Source: Nitrospiraceae bacterium
Lineage (GTDB): Bacteria > Nitrospirota > Nitrospiria > Nitrospirales > Nitrospiraceae
NCBI GenBank assembly: GCA_035623075.1
Contig: DASPUC010000023.1
Coordinates: forward strand, 23,481 to 87,480
Direction of reading: 5' to 3'
Length of the DNA stretch: 64,000 bases
Part shown: one piece after another, positions 9,734 through 18,957 of the stretch
How positions within the stretch are numbered: position 1 is the stretch's first letter
Layout of the letters: each line of letters begins with the position of its first letter
Made by a program: the position numbers and the translations under genes
The notes under the pieces: generated by a model
What the model was told of the DNA's origin: nothing
The model's input: only the letters and a program-made list of their open reading frames with translations
Databases searched by the model: none

Positions 9734-10629
9734 GAACCATCTTCTACCTGTTACGGGAGGCGTGGGCCAACCTCCGGACCAACCGGACCACGACGATGGT
9801 GGCCATCCTGACCACGGCCTTTACACTGGCCTGTGTCGGCATTTTTCTGTTGCTCTTTGTGAATCTGCGCGCCGCGGCCGGCTGGCTCCAGGAGGACGTC
9901 AAGATTATGGTCTATCTGGATGATCGGGTCTCGCGCGAATCGGCGGCGACGATCGAACAACAGTTGCGAAGCGATCGTGCGCTCGCGTCATTAGTGTTTA
10001 TCTCCAAAGAACAGGCGCTCGGTGAATTCAAAGCACAGTTTCCGTCAGAATCCCATCTCCTCGAGGGGTTGGGGCAGAATCCGTTGCCGGCCTCGTTTGT
10101 CGTCACCTTATCCCCGCAATATCGCGCGCCGGATGCCGTCAAGCGCTGGGCGGAACGTGTCCGGACTATCACAGGGGTTGCGAAGGTCGATTATAATCAG
10201 GATTGGATCAATGCCTTGGCGACCGTGATACGGTCCATTGAGTTGATTGCCATCGGAGTGGGAGTCGTGTTGTCGGCCGCGGCGGTGACGATTATCGGAA
10301 ATACGATACGGCTCACGCTCTATGCGCGGCGTGACGAATTGGCCATTCTTCGGCTCATCGGAGCGACCAGGACCTTTATTCACATCCCCTATCTGCTGGA
10401 AGGAGCGGCGCTGGGTGCCTTAGGCAGTACGGTGTCGCTGATCATGTTGAAGGTCGTCTACGAAGTGTTTCGACAACAAGTGCGTGCGATGGGCCGCCTG
10501 GCCGGTTTGGAGCAGATGGTGACATTTTTCTCTCCTGAGATCTGCCTAGCATTGATCATCGTCGGGATGGGGCTCGGCTGCGCCGGCAGCTTCGTCTCGC
10601 TGCGGCGTTTCGTGGAGGCGAAGGTATGA
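9730..10629 (+). CDS. ftsX: FtsX, cell-division membrane protein
   Basis: A 299-residue permease-like partner of FtsE. It has an N-terminal membrane helix (about 20-45), a large extracytoplasmic loop (about 46-165) that in the family recruits EnvC or an amidase, and three further helices (about 170-195, 218-245, 270-292) with the family's NTIRLTLYARRDELAILRLI segment. It overlaps both neighbours by four bases, so ftsE-ftsX-envC-like form one translationally coupled unit. Confidence 0.96.
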   Translation: MRTIFYLLREAWANLRTNRTTTMVAILTTAFTLACVGIFLLLFVNLRAAAGWLQEDVKIMVYLDDRVSRESAATIEQQLRSDRALASLVFISKEQALGEFKAQFPSESHLLEGLGQNPLPASFVVTLSPQYRAPDAVKRWAERVRTITGVAKVDYNQDWINALATVIRSIELIAIGVGVVLSAAAVTIIGNTIRLTLYARRDELAILRLIGATRTFIHIPYLLEGAALGALGSTVSLIMLKVVYEVFRQQVRAMGRLAGLEQMVTFFSPEICLALIIVGMGLGCAGSFVSLRRFVEAKV

Positions 10630-11810
10630 CGAGGTCGAGGCAGCTGTTGCTCGCCGCCGTGATCGCGGGAAGTCTCTCTCCCATGGTATCGATCGGAGCC
10701 GGAACCGACACGCTGAGCGACAAGATCGAAAAGGAACGCAAGACGCTCGATCAACTCAAGGATCAGATTGAAGAAAAGCGCAAGCAAGCGGATGAGGCAG
10801 GCAAAAAGCGCGATTCGGTGTTACAGGGGCTTCAATCATTGGACGAACGACTCGTCCAATATCGACAGGCGCATCAGGATATCAGCCGGAAGGTCCGGAA
10901 GAAGGATCAGGAAATCGACACGCTCACGCGGCAGATGTCGTCTCTCCGGGAGCACATCGACGAACGTCGGGATGCGATCTTAGCCCGCCTGCGCATCCAA
11001 TATATGGAAGGGCGGCTGGGCCATTGGAAAACGCTGCTGGCCTCGGATTCGTACGGTGACTTCCAGCGGCGGCTTTTGTATCTTTCTGCCGTCTCGGAAC
11101 GGGACTATGCACTGATGGAAACCTTCCGCGCCGATGTCGAGCTGATGCAACGAGCGGAGCGCCAACGGGAGGACGCCCGTACCAACATGCTGGTCTATAA
11201 GCAGAGCACCGAAAAACACCTGAACGATATCAAAGCGCTCAAAAAGGAAAAGAGGGTGTATCTGACCAGCATCACCCATGAAAAGGAATCGTACGAGCGA
11301 GCCCTGCAGGAGCTTGAGCGATCCGCCTCGCGGGTCGACAGCCTCCTGCGCGAACTGGAAAACCGCCGTCGCGCTGCGATGGTCAAGCCCCCCGCCGGGA
11401 GCCTGCCGCGCGGATTGAAAGGCCTACTACCCTGGCCGGCGGAAGGGAGCGTCATCACGTATTTCGGCCGGCAGAAACATCCGACCTTCAATACCTACGT
11501 GCAGCGGAAGGGCATTGAAATCCGGACGTCCGAAGGGAGCAGCATCCATGCGGTCATGCCGGGCACCGTGGTCTATGCCGACTGGTTGAAAGGATACGGA
11601 CTCGTTATAATTATCGATCATGCCAACGGGTTCTTTTCACTCTACGCCCATGCGTCCAAGATTCTCACCTCGGTAGGAGCGCAGGTGACGGCCGGTCAGG
11701 CGATCGGCGAAACCGGAGATACGGGCATGACGGGCGAAAATACTTTATACTTCGAGCTGCGAGAGGGGGCGGACCCCGTCGACCCCCTCCAATGGTTGGC
11801 GAAACGATAA
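10626..11810 (+). CDS. EnvC-like murein hydrolase activator
   Basis: A 394-residue secreted protein: signal peptide (about 1-25, GAG-type end), a long coiled coil (about 30-245, heptads of Lys, Glu and Leu) and a C-terminal LytM domain. The LytM zinc ligands are degenerate: the usual H-x-G-x-D site reads KGIEI, and the terminal H-x-H reads LYFEL. As in E. coli EnvC, it should therefore activate an amidase rather than cut peptidoglycan. Direct coupling to ftsX (4-base overlap) fits the FtsEX-EnvC pathway. The name is inferred from architecture and context. Confidence 0.92.
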   Translation: MTRSRQLLLAAVIAGSLSPMVSIGAGTDTLSDKIEKERKTLDQLKDQIEEKRKQADEAGKKRDSVLQGLQSLDERLVQYRQAHQDISRKVRKKDQEIDTLTRQMSSLREHIDERRDAILARLRIQYMEGRLGHWKTLLASDSYGDFQRRLLYLSAVSERDYALMETFRADVELMQRAERQREDARTNMLVYKQSTEKHLNDIKALKKEKRVYLTSITHEKESYERALQELERSASRVDSLLRELENRRRAAMVKPPAGSLPRGLKGLLPWPAEGSVITYFGRQKHPTFNTYVQRKGIEIRTSEGSSIHAVMPGTVVYADWLKGYGLVIIIDHANGFFSLYAHASKILTSVGAQVTAGQAIGETGDTGMTGENTLYFELREGADPVDPLQWLAKR

Positions 11811-11834
11811 CGAACGCGAAAGGATGTGAGAACC

Positions 11835-13202
11835 ATGGAACAGTATCCACGACGACGTTTCTGGCTGATGGCACCGCTGATCGCGATCGCGATCGCGATC
11901 GTGTTCGGGGTCCTCATCGGCAAAGGCTGGGAGCGAACGGGGCATGCGACGGAAACGTATGAGGAACTGAAGACCTTTTCAGAGGTCCTGACCCAGGTGC
12001 AGAAAAATTATGTCGATGAGACCAAAGTCAAGGACCTCGTGCAGGGAGCGATTCGCGGCATGTTGTCGACCCTCGATCCCCACTCGGCCTATATGACGCC
12101 CGAGATGTACAAGGAGATGCAGGTGGAGACGAAGGGTGAGTTCGGCGGCGTCGGGATCCAGATCGGCGTGAAAGAAAATCGCCTGGCTGTGATCGCGCCG
12201 ATCGAAGGCACGCCCGCTCACCGTGCGGGTATCAAAGCCGGCGACTTCATCACCAAGGTCAACGATGAGTCCACCAAAGATCTGACGCTGATGGATGCGG
12301 TGCAAAAGATGCGGGGACCGAAGGGGACCAAGGTGAACCTGACCGTGCAACGGGACGGCACACCGGACCTCCTGCAGTTCACGCTCATCCGCGATACGAT
12401 CAAGATCGAGAGCGTCAAAGCCAAAACGATGGAGAATATGGGGTACGTCCGGTTGACTCAGTTTCAGGAAGCGACCGGCCGGGATCTGAGCAAAGCGCTG
12501 AAACAGTTCAAAGAGCAAAAAGTTCAAGGGACGATCTTGGATTTGCGGAATAATCCGGGCGGGTTACTGACGGCAGCGGTGGAAGTGTCCGAGCAATTCC
12601 TCCCCAGCGGGAAGTTGGTGGTCTACACGAAAGGGCGCGAGAGTAAGAAGGACGAATGGTTAGCAAAAGGCAAGGATCAGATGGAAGACGCCCCTATGAT
12701 TATTCTGGTGAACGAAGGGTCGGCCAGCGCGTCTGAAATTGTTGCCGGGGCGTTGCAGGATTGGGGACGGGCGGTGATTGTCGGGACGACGTCGTTTGGG
12801 AAGGGTTCGGTGCAGACCATACTCCCGCTCGGGGACGGGTCGGGGCTGCGCCTCACCACGGCAAAGTACTACACCCCGAAGGGCCGGTCGATCCAGTCGA
12901 CGGGCATCACGCCGGATATTGTCGTGAAGGTGCAACCAACGACCACGGCGAAGGCGGGCGAGGGGAAGTCGGGTGAAAAAGAAGCTGACGCCAAGACCGC
13001 AAAACCGCCGGCCGCGAAAGACCAACCGGCTACGAACGGGAAACCGTCGGAAGAGGGAACCAAGAACGGGACGACACCGGCGCCGCTATCGTTTGATGTG
13101 GCGGGCGAGCCTTCACTGGAGCAAGACGTGCAGCTGCAGAAAGCCGTGGAGCTCTTAAAGAGCTGGAAGATTTTCAAGGGACTCCCTCAGGCGCAGTCCT
13201 AA
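11835..13202 (+). CDS. CtpA-type carboxy-terminal processing protease (S41)
   Basis: A 455-residue S41A protease. It has an N-terminal membrane anchor encoded by a GATCGC run (about 12-28), a PDZ domain (about 90-170), the catalytic core with Ser in NEGSASASEIVAGAL and Lys in TSFGKGSVQ, and an Ala/Lys/Pro-rich linker before a final helix. Such proteases act in the periplasm and often trim peptidoglycan endopeptidases. It lies 24 bases after the EnvC-like gene, which places it functionally with cell-wall remodelling. ATG 11835 is used; GTG 11826 lies too close to AAAGGA (11819-11824). Confidence 0.95.
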   Translation: MEQYPRRRFWLMAPLIAIAIAIVFGVLIGKGWERTGHATETYEELKTFSEVLTQVQKNYVDETKVKDLVQGAIRGMLSTLDPHSAYMTPEMYKEMQVETKGEFGGVGIQIGVKENRLAVIAPIEGTPAHRAGIKAGDFITKVNDESTKDLTLMDAVQKMRGPKGTKVNLTVQRDGTPDLLQFTLIRDTIKIESVKAKTMENMGYVRLTQFQEATGRDLSKALKQFKEQKVQGTILDLRNNPGGLLTAAVEVSEQFLPSGKLVVYTKGRESKKDEWLAKGKDQMEDAPMIILVNEGSASASEIVAGALQDWGRAVIVGTTSFGKGSVQTILPLGDGSGLRLTTAKYYTPKGRSIQSTGITPDIVVKVQPTTTAKAGEGKSGEKEADAKTAKPPAAKDQPATNGKPSEEGTKNGTTPAPLSFDVAGEPSLEQDVQLQKAVELLKSWKIFKGLPQAQS

Positions 13203-13657
13203 GTACGCAGCCGTCGAATGGCCTCCAGAAGCGTCTCCTCCGACCCGGAAAACCCGGGGATCGTCCGAAGCAGGTGCGATCGCACAAGCTGTTCGAGGGC
13301 GGGCAGGGTTCGAATGTTGAGACGGGTGTACAGGTAACTCACGAGTGATTCTGAGAGGCCCGGCAGGCCCGCCCAGTGTTTGACTTCGTCGGGAAGCGGG
13401 GTCCGCAACGCCTCATACGCTTGGAAGGTCCCCGTCTGCAAAATCTCCACAATCTTATCCGCTAAGTCCCGGCCGACCCCGTCAATGTCTTCCAGCACCT
13501 GTCGTCTCGCGACGTCCGCCACGTCTTCCTCAAGCCCCTCGATGCTGTCCGCCGCCCGGTGATAGGCTCTGATCCGATAGGGATTGTCGCGCCGCGCCGC
13601 CAAGAGGTCGGCCATGGATCGAAAGAGTGTCGCCACCTGTTGATTGTGCTCAAACAT
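13199..13657 (-). CDS. Pol X N-terminal-like helix-hairpin-helix protein
   Basis: A 152-residue protein resembling only the first part of bacterial family X DNA polymerases: the 8-kDa-type helical domain (NPYRIRAYHRAADSIEGL) followed by a helix-hairpin-helix (LEDIDGVGRDLADKIVEI) and a second HhH (LPGLSESLV). The polymerase palm with its Asp triad and the PHP nuclease domain are missing. Related stand-alone HhH proteins exist and presumably bind DNA non-specifically; the function is unknown. The gene is antisense, converging on ctpA with a 4-base overlap. Confidence 0.8.
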   Translation of the reverse strand: MFEHNQQVATLFRSMADLLAARRDNPYRIRAYHRAADSIEGLEEDVADVARRQVLEDIDGVGRDLADKIVEILQTGTFQAYEALRTPLPDEVKHWAGLPGLSESLVSYLYTRLNIRTLPALEQLVRSHLLRTIPGFSGSEETLLEAIRRLRT

Positions 13658-13746
13658 GGGGTGTACAAGGCAGATTCACAATAATAGTAATATTCTGCAA
13701 CCGTGGAAGGGCCGGAGGCAAGGGGACCGGCGGGATATCGGGTTTG

Positions 13747-13776
13747 TTGACAACCGGTTTTCTGGTCCCATAGGAT
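13747..13776 (+). promoter_or_regulatory. Predicted promoter of the thiS-thiG(-thiE) genes
   Basis: TTGACA (13747-13752) and TAGGAT (13771-13776) with an 18-base spacer. The predicted start falls at about 13783-13785, at the thiS ATG, so the mRNA may be leaderless or nearly so. No TPP riboswitch sequence is seen upstream. Confidence 0.45.
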
Positions 13777-13783
13777 GACGGAC

Positions 13784-14050
13784 ATGGTCGAATCCATTCA
13801 AATCCAGGTGAACGGGGAATCGCGTCCCTGGCGGGCAGGGGCGACGGTCGGAGAACTGCTGCGCGAACTGGATATCACGAGCGAGCGCGTCGCGGTCGAG
13901 CTGAACCTGGAAATCCTGGATCGCAAAGAGTTTGATCGGCGCGGGATCAAGGACGGCGACCGGCTGGAGATTCTCAGCTTTATCGGCGGCGGCGGTGTAA
14001 ATAGAGCAATCACTCCCAGGACCGTCGATAGTGTATGGAGTGGACGATGA
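13784..14050 (+). CDS. thiS: ThiS sulfur-carrier protein with a C-terminal tail
   Basis: A ubiquitin-fold sulfur carrier for the thiamine thiazole ring (88 residues from ATG 13784; 13775 is also possible). The family sequence ends at Gly-Gly, which is adenylated by ThiF. Here ILSFIGGGG (residues 63-71) is followed by 17 more residues before the stop. That stop overlaps the thiG start (ATGA), which argues the reading frame is really used to its end. Either the tail is removed by a protease or the protein is inactive or altered. It is otherwise a normal ThiS ([22 protein letters not shown]). Confidence 0.85.
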   Translation: MVESIQIQVNGESRPWRAGATVGELLRELDITSERVAVELNLEILDRKEFDRRGIKDGDRLEILSFIGGGGVNRAITPRTVDSVWSGR

Positions 14051-14823
14051 ACACGAATGATCGGCTGACGATTGCCGGACGAGAATTCAAATCCCGCTTG
14101 TGGGTGGGAACCGGCAAGTACAAGGATTTTATCGAAACGCAAAAGGCGATCGAAGCCTCGGGGGCTGAGGTCGTCACGGTCGCGGTCCGTCGGGTCAACA
14201 TTACAGATCGTTCCAAAGAGAATCTGCTCGACTATCTCGATCCCAAGAAGTACGTCATCCTCCCCAATACGGCGGGGTGCTATACCGTCGAAGACGCCGT
14301 GCGCTATGCGCGGCTCGCGCGGGCGGCAGGCGTGTCCGATCTGGTCAAGCTCGAAGTGCTGGGCGATGAGAAAACGCTGTTCCCCGATACCGCCGGGCTG
14401 ATCGAAGCCGCCAAAATTCTGATCAAGGAAGGATTCATCGTCCTGCCCTATACGAACGACGACCCCATCGTGGCCAAGAAGCTGGTGGATATCGGCTGCC
14501 CCGCGGTGATGCCGTTGGCGGCGCCGATCGGGTCCGGTCTAGGCATTCGTAATCCCTACAATCTCAAGATCATCATGGAGCAGGTCAAGATTCCCGTCAT
14601 CGTCGACGCCGGTGTCGGGACGGCATCCGACGCGGCGCTGGCGATGGAGTATGGAGCCGACGCGGTGCTCATGAACACGGCGATTGCCGGTGCCCAGGAT
14701 CCGATTGCCATGGCCGAAGCGATGAAATACGCCGTGCATGCCGGACGTCTGGCCTACAAAGCCGGACGCATTCCGCGAAAGTTGTACGCCACGGCCAGCA
14801 GTCCCATCGAGGGGATGTTATAG
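14047..14823 (+). CDS. thiG: ThiG, thiazole synthase
   Basis: A 258-residue TIM-barrel thiazole synthase that condenses deoxyxylulose phosphate, dehydroglycine and ThiS-carried sulfur. Seen: [12 protein letters not shown] with the Schiff-base lysine region, [18 protein letters not shown], and phosphate-binding [11 protein letters not shown] and [11 protein letters not shown] 14047 has GGAG at 14037-14040; ATG 14035 is in frame but poorly served. It is coupled to thiS by a 4-base overlap. The enzyme that makes dehydroglycine (ThiH or ThiO) is not in the window. Confidence 0.97.
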   Translation: MNTNDRLTIAGREFKSRLWVGTGKYKDFIETQKAIEASGAEVVTVAVRRVNITDRSKENLLDYLDPKKYVILPNTAGCYTVEDAVRYARLARAAGVSDLVKLEVLGDEKTLFPDTAGLIEAAKILIKEGFIVLPYTNDDPIVAKKLVDIGCPAVMPLAAPIGSGLGIRNPYNLKIIMEQVKIPVIVDAGVGTASDAALAMEYGADAVLMNTAIAGAQDPIAMAEAMKYAVHAGRLAYKAGRIPRKLYATASSPIEGML

Positions 14824-14874
14824 AGAAGTGCTGATTGAGTCTCAACACTCAGCACTTGCTGCGCAGTACTTCTC
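14823..14874 (+). promoter_or_regulatory. Alternative hairpins between thiG and thiE
   Basis: AGTGCTGA (14827-14834) can pair with TCAGCACT (14849-14856), or AGAAGTGCTG (14824-14833) with CAGTACTTCT (14864-14873, one mismatch). The two stems are mutually exclusive and sit immediately before the thiE start. No T tract follows. They may tune translation or mRNA stability, or they may simply be a repeat. Confidence 0.4.
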
Positions 14875-14876
14875 TC

Positions 14877-15512
14877 ATGCCCGCCGTTGATTTTCGTCTG
14901 CTGCTCGTCACCGATCGTCAACAGACCGGTGGACGCCCGCTGCTCGATGTGCTGACGAGTGCACTCGCGGCCGGTGTCCGAGCCATTCAGCTTCGCGAAC
15001 GCGATCTCTCTTCACGTGACCTGCTGCGTCTTGCACGGGACGTGCAGCGGCTCACGATCGCCTCAGGAGCTCAGCTCCTGATCAATGACCGCGTCGACGT
15101 CGCGATGACGCTCGACAACGTGGGCGTGCACTTGCGGGCGAATAGTCTGCCGGTCACCGTGGCGAGGAAACTGCTCGGAGGACAGCGTGTCATCGGACTC
15201 TCCGCGCATTCCGTCGACGAAGTGGTGCGCGGCGAAGCCGAAGGAGCCGATTATGTGGTCCTCGGGCCCGTTTATGAGACGCCGTCGAAAGCTATGTACG
15301 GCGCGCCGCTCGGAGTGCGTGCGCTCGAAGAAGCGTGTCGACGTATCCGCGTGCCGGTGATCGGCATCGGCGGAGTGACGGCGACGCGCGCGCGCGACGT
15401 GCGACGCGCCGGTGTGTTCGGCGTCGCGGTGGTAACGGCCGTGCTCGCTGCGGATGATGTCGAACGCGCGGTGCGTGAGTTGCTCGATGCAGTGTCGATG
15501 TCGTCGTCATGA
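14877..15512 (+). CDS. thiE: ThiE, thiamine-phosphate synthase
   Basis: A 211-residue TIM-barrel enzyme joining the pyrimidine and thiazole moieties to thiamine phosphate. Seen: IQLRERDLSSRDLL, LLINDRVDVAM, GVHLR, LGPVYETPSK and a phosphate-binding VPVIGIGGV. ATG 14877 matches the family N-terminus; a TTG at 14835 is open but lies inside the hairpin. It is third in the thi set and is followed by the promoter of the proteasome cluster. Confidence 0.95.
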   Translation: MPAVDFRLLLVTDRQQTGGRPLLDVLTSALAAGVRAIQLRERDLSSRDLLRLARDVQRLTIASGAQLLINDRVDVAMTLDNVGVHLRANSLPVTVARKLLGGQRVIGLSAHSVDEVVRGEAEGADYVVLGPVYETPSKAMYGAPLGVRALEEACRRIRVPVIGIGGVTATRARDVRRAGVFGVAVVTAVLAADDVERAVRELLDAVSMSSS

Positions 15513-15554
15513 TCGTGATGTGCTCATATCGTCGTGCGAGATCTTGCAGTCCAG

Positions 15555-15583
15555 TTGACCGTGAAAAAAACGGATGATAGAAT
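15555..15583 (+). promoter_or_regulatory. Predicted promoter of the proteasome cluster
   Basis: TTGACC (15555-15560), 17-base spacer, TAGAAT (15578-15583). It is a near-consensus sigma70 arrangement 60 bases before the ARC/Mpa start codon, so a leader of about 55 bases is expected. Confidence 0.6.
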
Positions 15584-15643
15584 CCGCCAAGACTTGGACT
15601 TCTCGATCTTGATAAGGATTGACGCGAGTCCGCGAGCCTCTTC

Positions 15644-17413
15644 ATGGGTGAGAAGAAAGAAAGTCCGAGCCGACTCCGGTCCCTCAGAGATTCCGTCAGG
15701 CACATCACGAATCGATTATCCGAGGGAGAAACGGACGTGATCCACCGAAACGACGAACATGCCCGTGAAGTCGACAAGCTTCGTGTGCAGATCCAGTCGA
15801 TGGAAGACGAACTCCGCCGGCTGTATCAATCCCGGTACCAGCTCGACCAAGCCACCAAACAGAACGAGAAGTTGGTCGCCACGCTTCAGGAATCCAAGGC
15901 GCAGATCGAAGCCTTGCGCGCCGAAGTCGAAAAACTGACGGCACCGCCGTCCACCTACGCCATCTTTTCCAGTTTGAATCCGGACGGAACGGGGAACGTC
16001 TACGTCTCCGGACGGAAGATGAAGGTCAGCCTGCATCCGTCGATCAAAGCGAAAGCGCTCCGCAAGGGACAAGAGGTCGTCCTGAACGAGGCGCTCAACG
16101 TCATCGAGGCCAAGGCCTTCGACGTGCAGGGAGAAGTCGTCAGGCTGAAGGACGTGTTGGAAGGCAACCGCGCGTTGGTGACGCTGCATTTTGATGAAGA
16201 GAAAGTCGCCGAGCTGGGCGATCCGTTGTTGCTCGAGCGGCTGAGCGTCGGCGATCACCTGCTCTACGATCCGCGGTCTGGCTGCGTCATCGAAAAACTG
16301 CCGAAGTCCGAGGCCGAGGAGTTGGTCCTGGAAGAAGTGCCTGACGTCGACTATGCCCAGATCGGCGGGTTGCAGCATGAGCTCGAACAGGTGCGCGACG
16401 CCGTGGAATTGCCGTTCCTGCACCCGGCACTCTTCTCGGATTTCAAACTCAGTGCGCCAAAGGGCGTATTACTCTATGGGCCGCCGGGCTGCGGGAAAAC
16501 ATTGATCGCAAAGGCCGTGGCGAATTCCATCGCGAAGAAACTCGGGCATCTGACGGGCAAGGAAGTCCGCAGCTACTTCCTGCACGTGAAGGGGCCGGAG
16601 TTGCTGAATAAATATGTCGGCGAATCCGAGCGTCAGGTGCGCGAAGTCTTCAAGAAGGCGAAGGAACGGGCCGCGGACGGCAATCCCGTCATCGTGTTCT
16701 TCGATGAAATGGACGCACTCTTCAGAACACGGGGCACGGGGATTTCCTCCGATGTTGAGTCGACCATCGTGCCGCAGTTCCTGTCCGAGATCGACGGCGT
16801 CGAGCGGTTGCGGAACGTCATCGTGATCGGCGCGAGCAACCGGCAGGATTTGATCGACCCGGCCGTTCTGCGTGCCGGCCGGCTGGACGTGAAGGTCAGG
16901 GTCGGGCGCCCGGATGCCGTGGCGGCGAAGGATATCTTCTCCAAGTACCTGAGCCCGGACCTGCCGTTCGCCGAGGACGAGTTGAAGCGTCATGGCGGAG
17001 ACGCCCAGGCGCTGGTCGAGCACTTAACCACGATAACCGTGGACGCGATGTACGCCGCCTCGGAGGAGAACAAATTCATCGAGGTGACCTACGCCAACGG
17101 TGAGAAAGAAATTCTCTACTTCAAAGACTTTGCGAGCGGTGCGTTGATTGAAGGCATCGTCGCGCGAGCGAAGAAGTACGCGGTCAAGCGCGCGATTGCG
17201 CAGGAAGGCCGCGGGCTGCGCTCCGAAGATCTGATCCGCGCGATCCGGGAAGAGTTCAAGGAGCACGAAGACCTCCCCAATACGACCAACCCCGATGACT
17301 GGGCCAAGGTCGCCGGCAAGAAAGGTGAAAAGATCGTCCACCTCCGGACGATCAGCGGCGGATCGACCGAGTCGCGACAGATTGAAACCATGACGACGGG
17401 CCATTATCTGTAA
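15644..17413 (+). CDS. arc: ARC/Mpa proteasomal AAA+ ATPase
   Basis: A 589-residue ring ATPase that captures tagged proteins and threads them into the 20S core. It has an N-terminal coiled coil (about 38-98) that in Mpa binds Pup, one or two OB folds (about 105-215), and an AAA+ module with Walker A GPPGCGKT (about 279-286), Walker B VIVFFDEMDALF and an arginine-finger region. The C-terminus ends GHYL, matching the GQYL tail of Mpa whose penultimate Tyr docks into the proteasome alpha ring. The SD signal is weak. It is the first gene of the cluster, with dop 11 bases downstream. Confidence 0.96.
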   Translation: MGEKKESPSRLRSLRDSVRHITNRLSEGETDVIHRNDEHAREVDKLRVQIQSMEDELRRLYQSRYQLDQATKQNEKLVATLQESKAQIEALRAEVEKLTAPPSTYAIFSSLNPDGTGNVYVSGRKMKVSLHPSIKAKALRKGQEVVLNEALNVIEAKAFDVQGEVVRLKDVLEGNRALVTLHFDEEKVAELGDPLLLERLSVGDHLLYDPRSGCVIEKLPKSEAEELVLEEVPDVDYAQIGGLQHELEQVRDAVELPFLHPALFSDFKLSAPKGVLLYGPPGCGKTLIAKAVANSIAKKLGHLTGKEVRSYFLHVKGPELLNKYVGESERQVREVFKKAKERAADGNPVIVFFDEMDALFRTRGTGISSDVESTIVPQFLSEIDGVERLRNVIVIGASNRQDLIDPAVLRAGRLDVKVRVGRPDAVAAKDIFSKYLSPDLPFAEDELKRHGGDAQALVEHLTTITVDAMYAASEENKFIEVTYANGEKEILYFKDFASGALIEGIVARAKKYAVKRAIAQEGRGLRSEDLIRAIREEFKEHEDLPNTTNPDDWAKVAGKKGEKIVHLRTISGGSTESRQIETMTTGHYL

Positions 17414-17424
17414 GACCTGACTCC

Positions 17425-18924
17425 ATGCCAGACGTGAAACCGCCGACGACTTCTCGCGTACTGGGAACGGAAACGGAGTTCGGGATCGCGTCACGCGATG
17501 CCACTGCTTCCGATCCCGTGTCGAACTCGATCGCCGTGATCGGGCATTACCCCGGACTGCCGGCGCCGCAAGCCATCTGGGATTACGAAAACGAGAACCC
17601 GTTGCTCGACGCGCGGGGATTTGAGGTGGACGGGGAGCGGGAACGGCCCAATCCGGACTACAACCGGCAACTCAATAAGGTGTTGGCGAACGGCGGACGT
17701 CTCTACGTCGATGGCGCCCACCCCGAGTACTCGATTCCCGAATGCACCAACGCGCGGGAAGTCGTGGCGTTCGAGCGGATCGGGGAGCGCATCCTCGCCC
17801 AGTCTCTTGATCGCATGACGAGCGCGAGGGGCCGCGAACTGTGCGTCATCTACAAGAACAACTCCGACGGGAAAGGCAATAGCTACGGGTACCACGAGAA
17901 CTATCTCGTCTCTCGATCGGTGCCGTTCGACCGTCTGGTCAAGGTGCTCGCGCCGTTCTTCGTGACCAGGCCCATCTATGCCGGGGCGGGGAAGGTCGGA
18001 GCGGAGAACCAGACCAGTCCGGCCGAGTACCAGATCTCCCAACGAGCCGATTTCTTCGAATGCCTCGTCGACCTCAATACGATGGTCCGGCGGCCGATCG
18101 TCAATTCACGCGACGAACCCCATGCCGACTACGGAAAATATCGCCGCCTGCACGTCATCGTCGGCGATGCGAACATGGCGGAGGTGTCAACCTATCTGAA
18201 AGTCGGAACCCTCAATATCGTGCTTGAGCTGGTAGAGGCAGGGGCGGACTTGCCGCAGTTCGACCTGGAAGATCCGGTCTTCGCGATCAAACAGGTGTCG
18301 CGCGACCTAACGATGAACGGCACGCTCAAGCTCGCCGGAGGTCGCGCCACGACTGCCGTGGCGATTCAGTGCGCATACCTGAAGGCGGCAATGAATTTCT
18401 ACGCCTGCCACGAAATCAGCCAGGTCACCAAGGATATCCTGGTCCGATGGGAAGAGGTGCTGGAGAAACTCGAGCGGGACCCCCGGACACTGGTGCGCGA
18501 GCTGGATTGGGTGGCCAAGCGCCATCTCATCGAATCGTACATGGAGCGGAAGGGGTGCGGATGGGACGACCCGCGCGTGCGGCTCATGGATCTGCAGTAC
18601 CACGACGTCCGTCAGGACAGGGGTCTCTACTACACGCTGGAGCGCAGCAACATGATCGAGCGTGTGGTGCAGGAGGCCGAAATCGTGCGCGCCGAATTCA
18701 CGCCGCCTTCCGGGACCCGCGCCTACTTCCGCGGCCGGTGCGCCGGGAAGTTCGGCAAGTCCTTGTACGGTGCGAGCTGGACGTCTGTGCTCTTCGACAT
18801 CGGCAACACCACCATTAAGAAAGTTCCGCTCATGGACCCGCTTCGCGGGACCGAGTCGCTGACCGCCGAACTGTTCGAACAGTCAGACAGCGCGGCGTCT
18901 TTGCTCGAGAGACTGAAGGCGTGA
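17425..18924 (+). CDS. dop: Dop, deamidase/depupylase
   Basis: A 499-residue carboxylate-amine ligase-fold enzyme paralogous to PafA. In actinobacteria it deamidates the C-terminal Gln of Pup and removes Pup from substrates. Seen: GTETEFGI (ATP/Mg site), the catalytic Asp at residue 96 in LYVDGAHPEYS, and a Dop-loop-like insertion (about 38-66, GHYPGLPAPQAIWDYENEN) that PafA lacks. This loop decides the Dop versus PafA assignment. It lies between ARC and PrcB. Only 33 bases separate it from prcB, leaving no room for a Pup or UBact gene there. Confidence 0.95.
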   Translation: MPDVKPPTTSRVLGTETEFGIASRDATASDPVSNSIAVIGHYPGLPAPQAIWDYENENPLLDARGFEVDGERERPNPDYNRQLNKVLANGGRLYVDGAHPEYSIPECTNAREVVAFERIGERILAQSLDRMTSARGRELCVIYKNNSDGKGNSYGYHENYLVSRSVPFDRLVKVLAPFFVTRPIYAGAGKVGAENQTSPAEYQISQRADFFECLVDLNTMVRRPIVNSRDEPHADYGKYRRLHVIVGDANMAEVSTYLKVGTLNIVLELVEAGADLPQFDLEDPVFAIKQVSRDLTMNGTLKLAGGRATTAVAIQCAYLKAAMNFYACHEISQVTKDILVRWEEVLEKLERDPRTLVRELDWVAKRHLIESYMERKGCGWDDPRVRLMDLQYHDVRQDRGLYYTLERSNMIERVVQEAEIVRAEFTPPSGTRAYFRGRCAGKFGKSLYGASWTSVLFDIGNTTIKKVPLMDPLRGTESLTAELFEQSDSAASLLERLKA

Positions 18925-18957
18925 TCGCAGTGGGCCACGTTCCCTCCTGACGCCACC

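Noticed and set aside
13657..13784. TPP riboswitch before thiS
   Set aside because: The conserved CTGAGA and GGATAATGCC-type elements are absent; only a promoter-like pair is seen.
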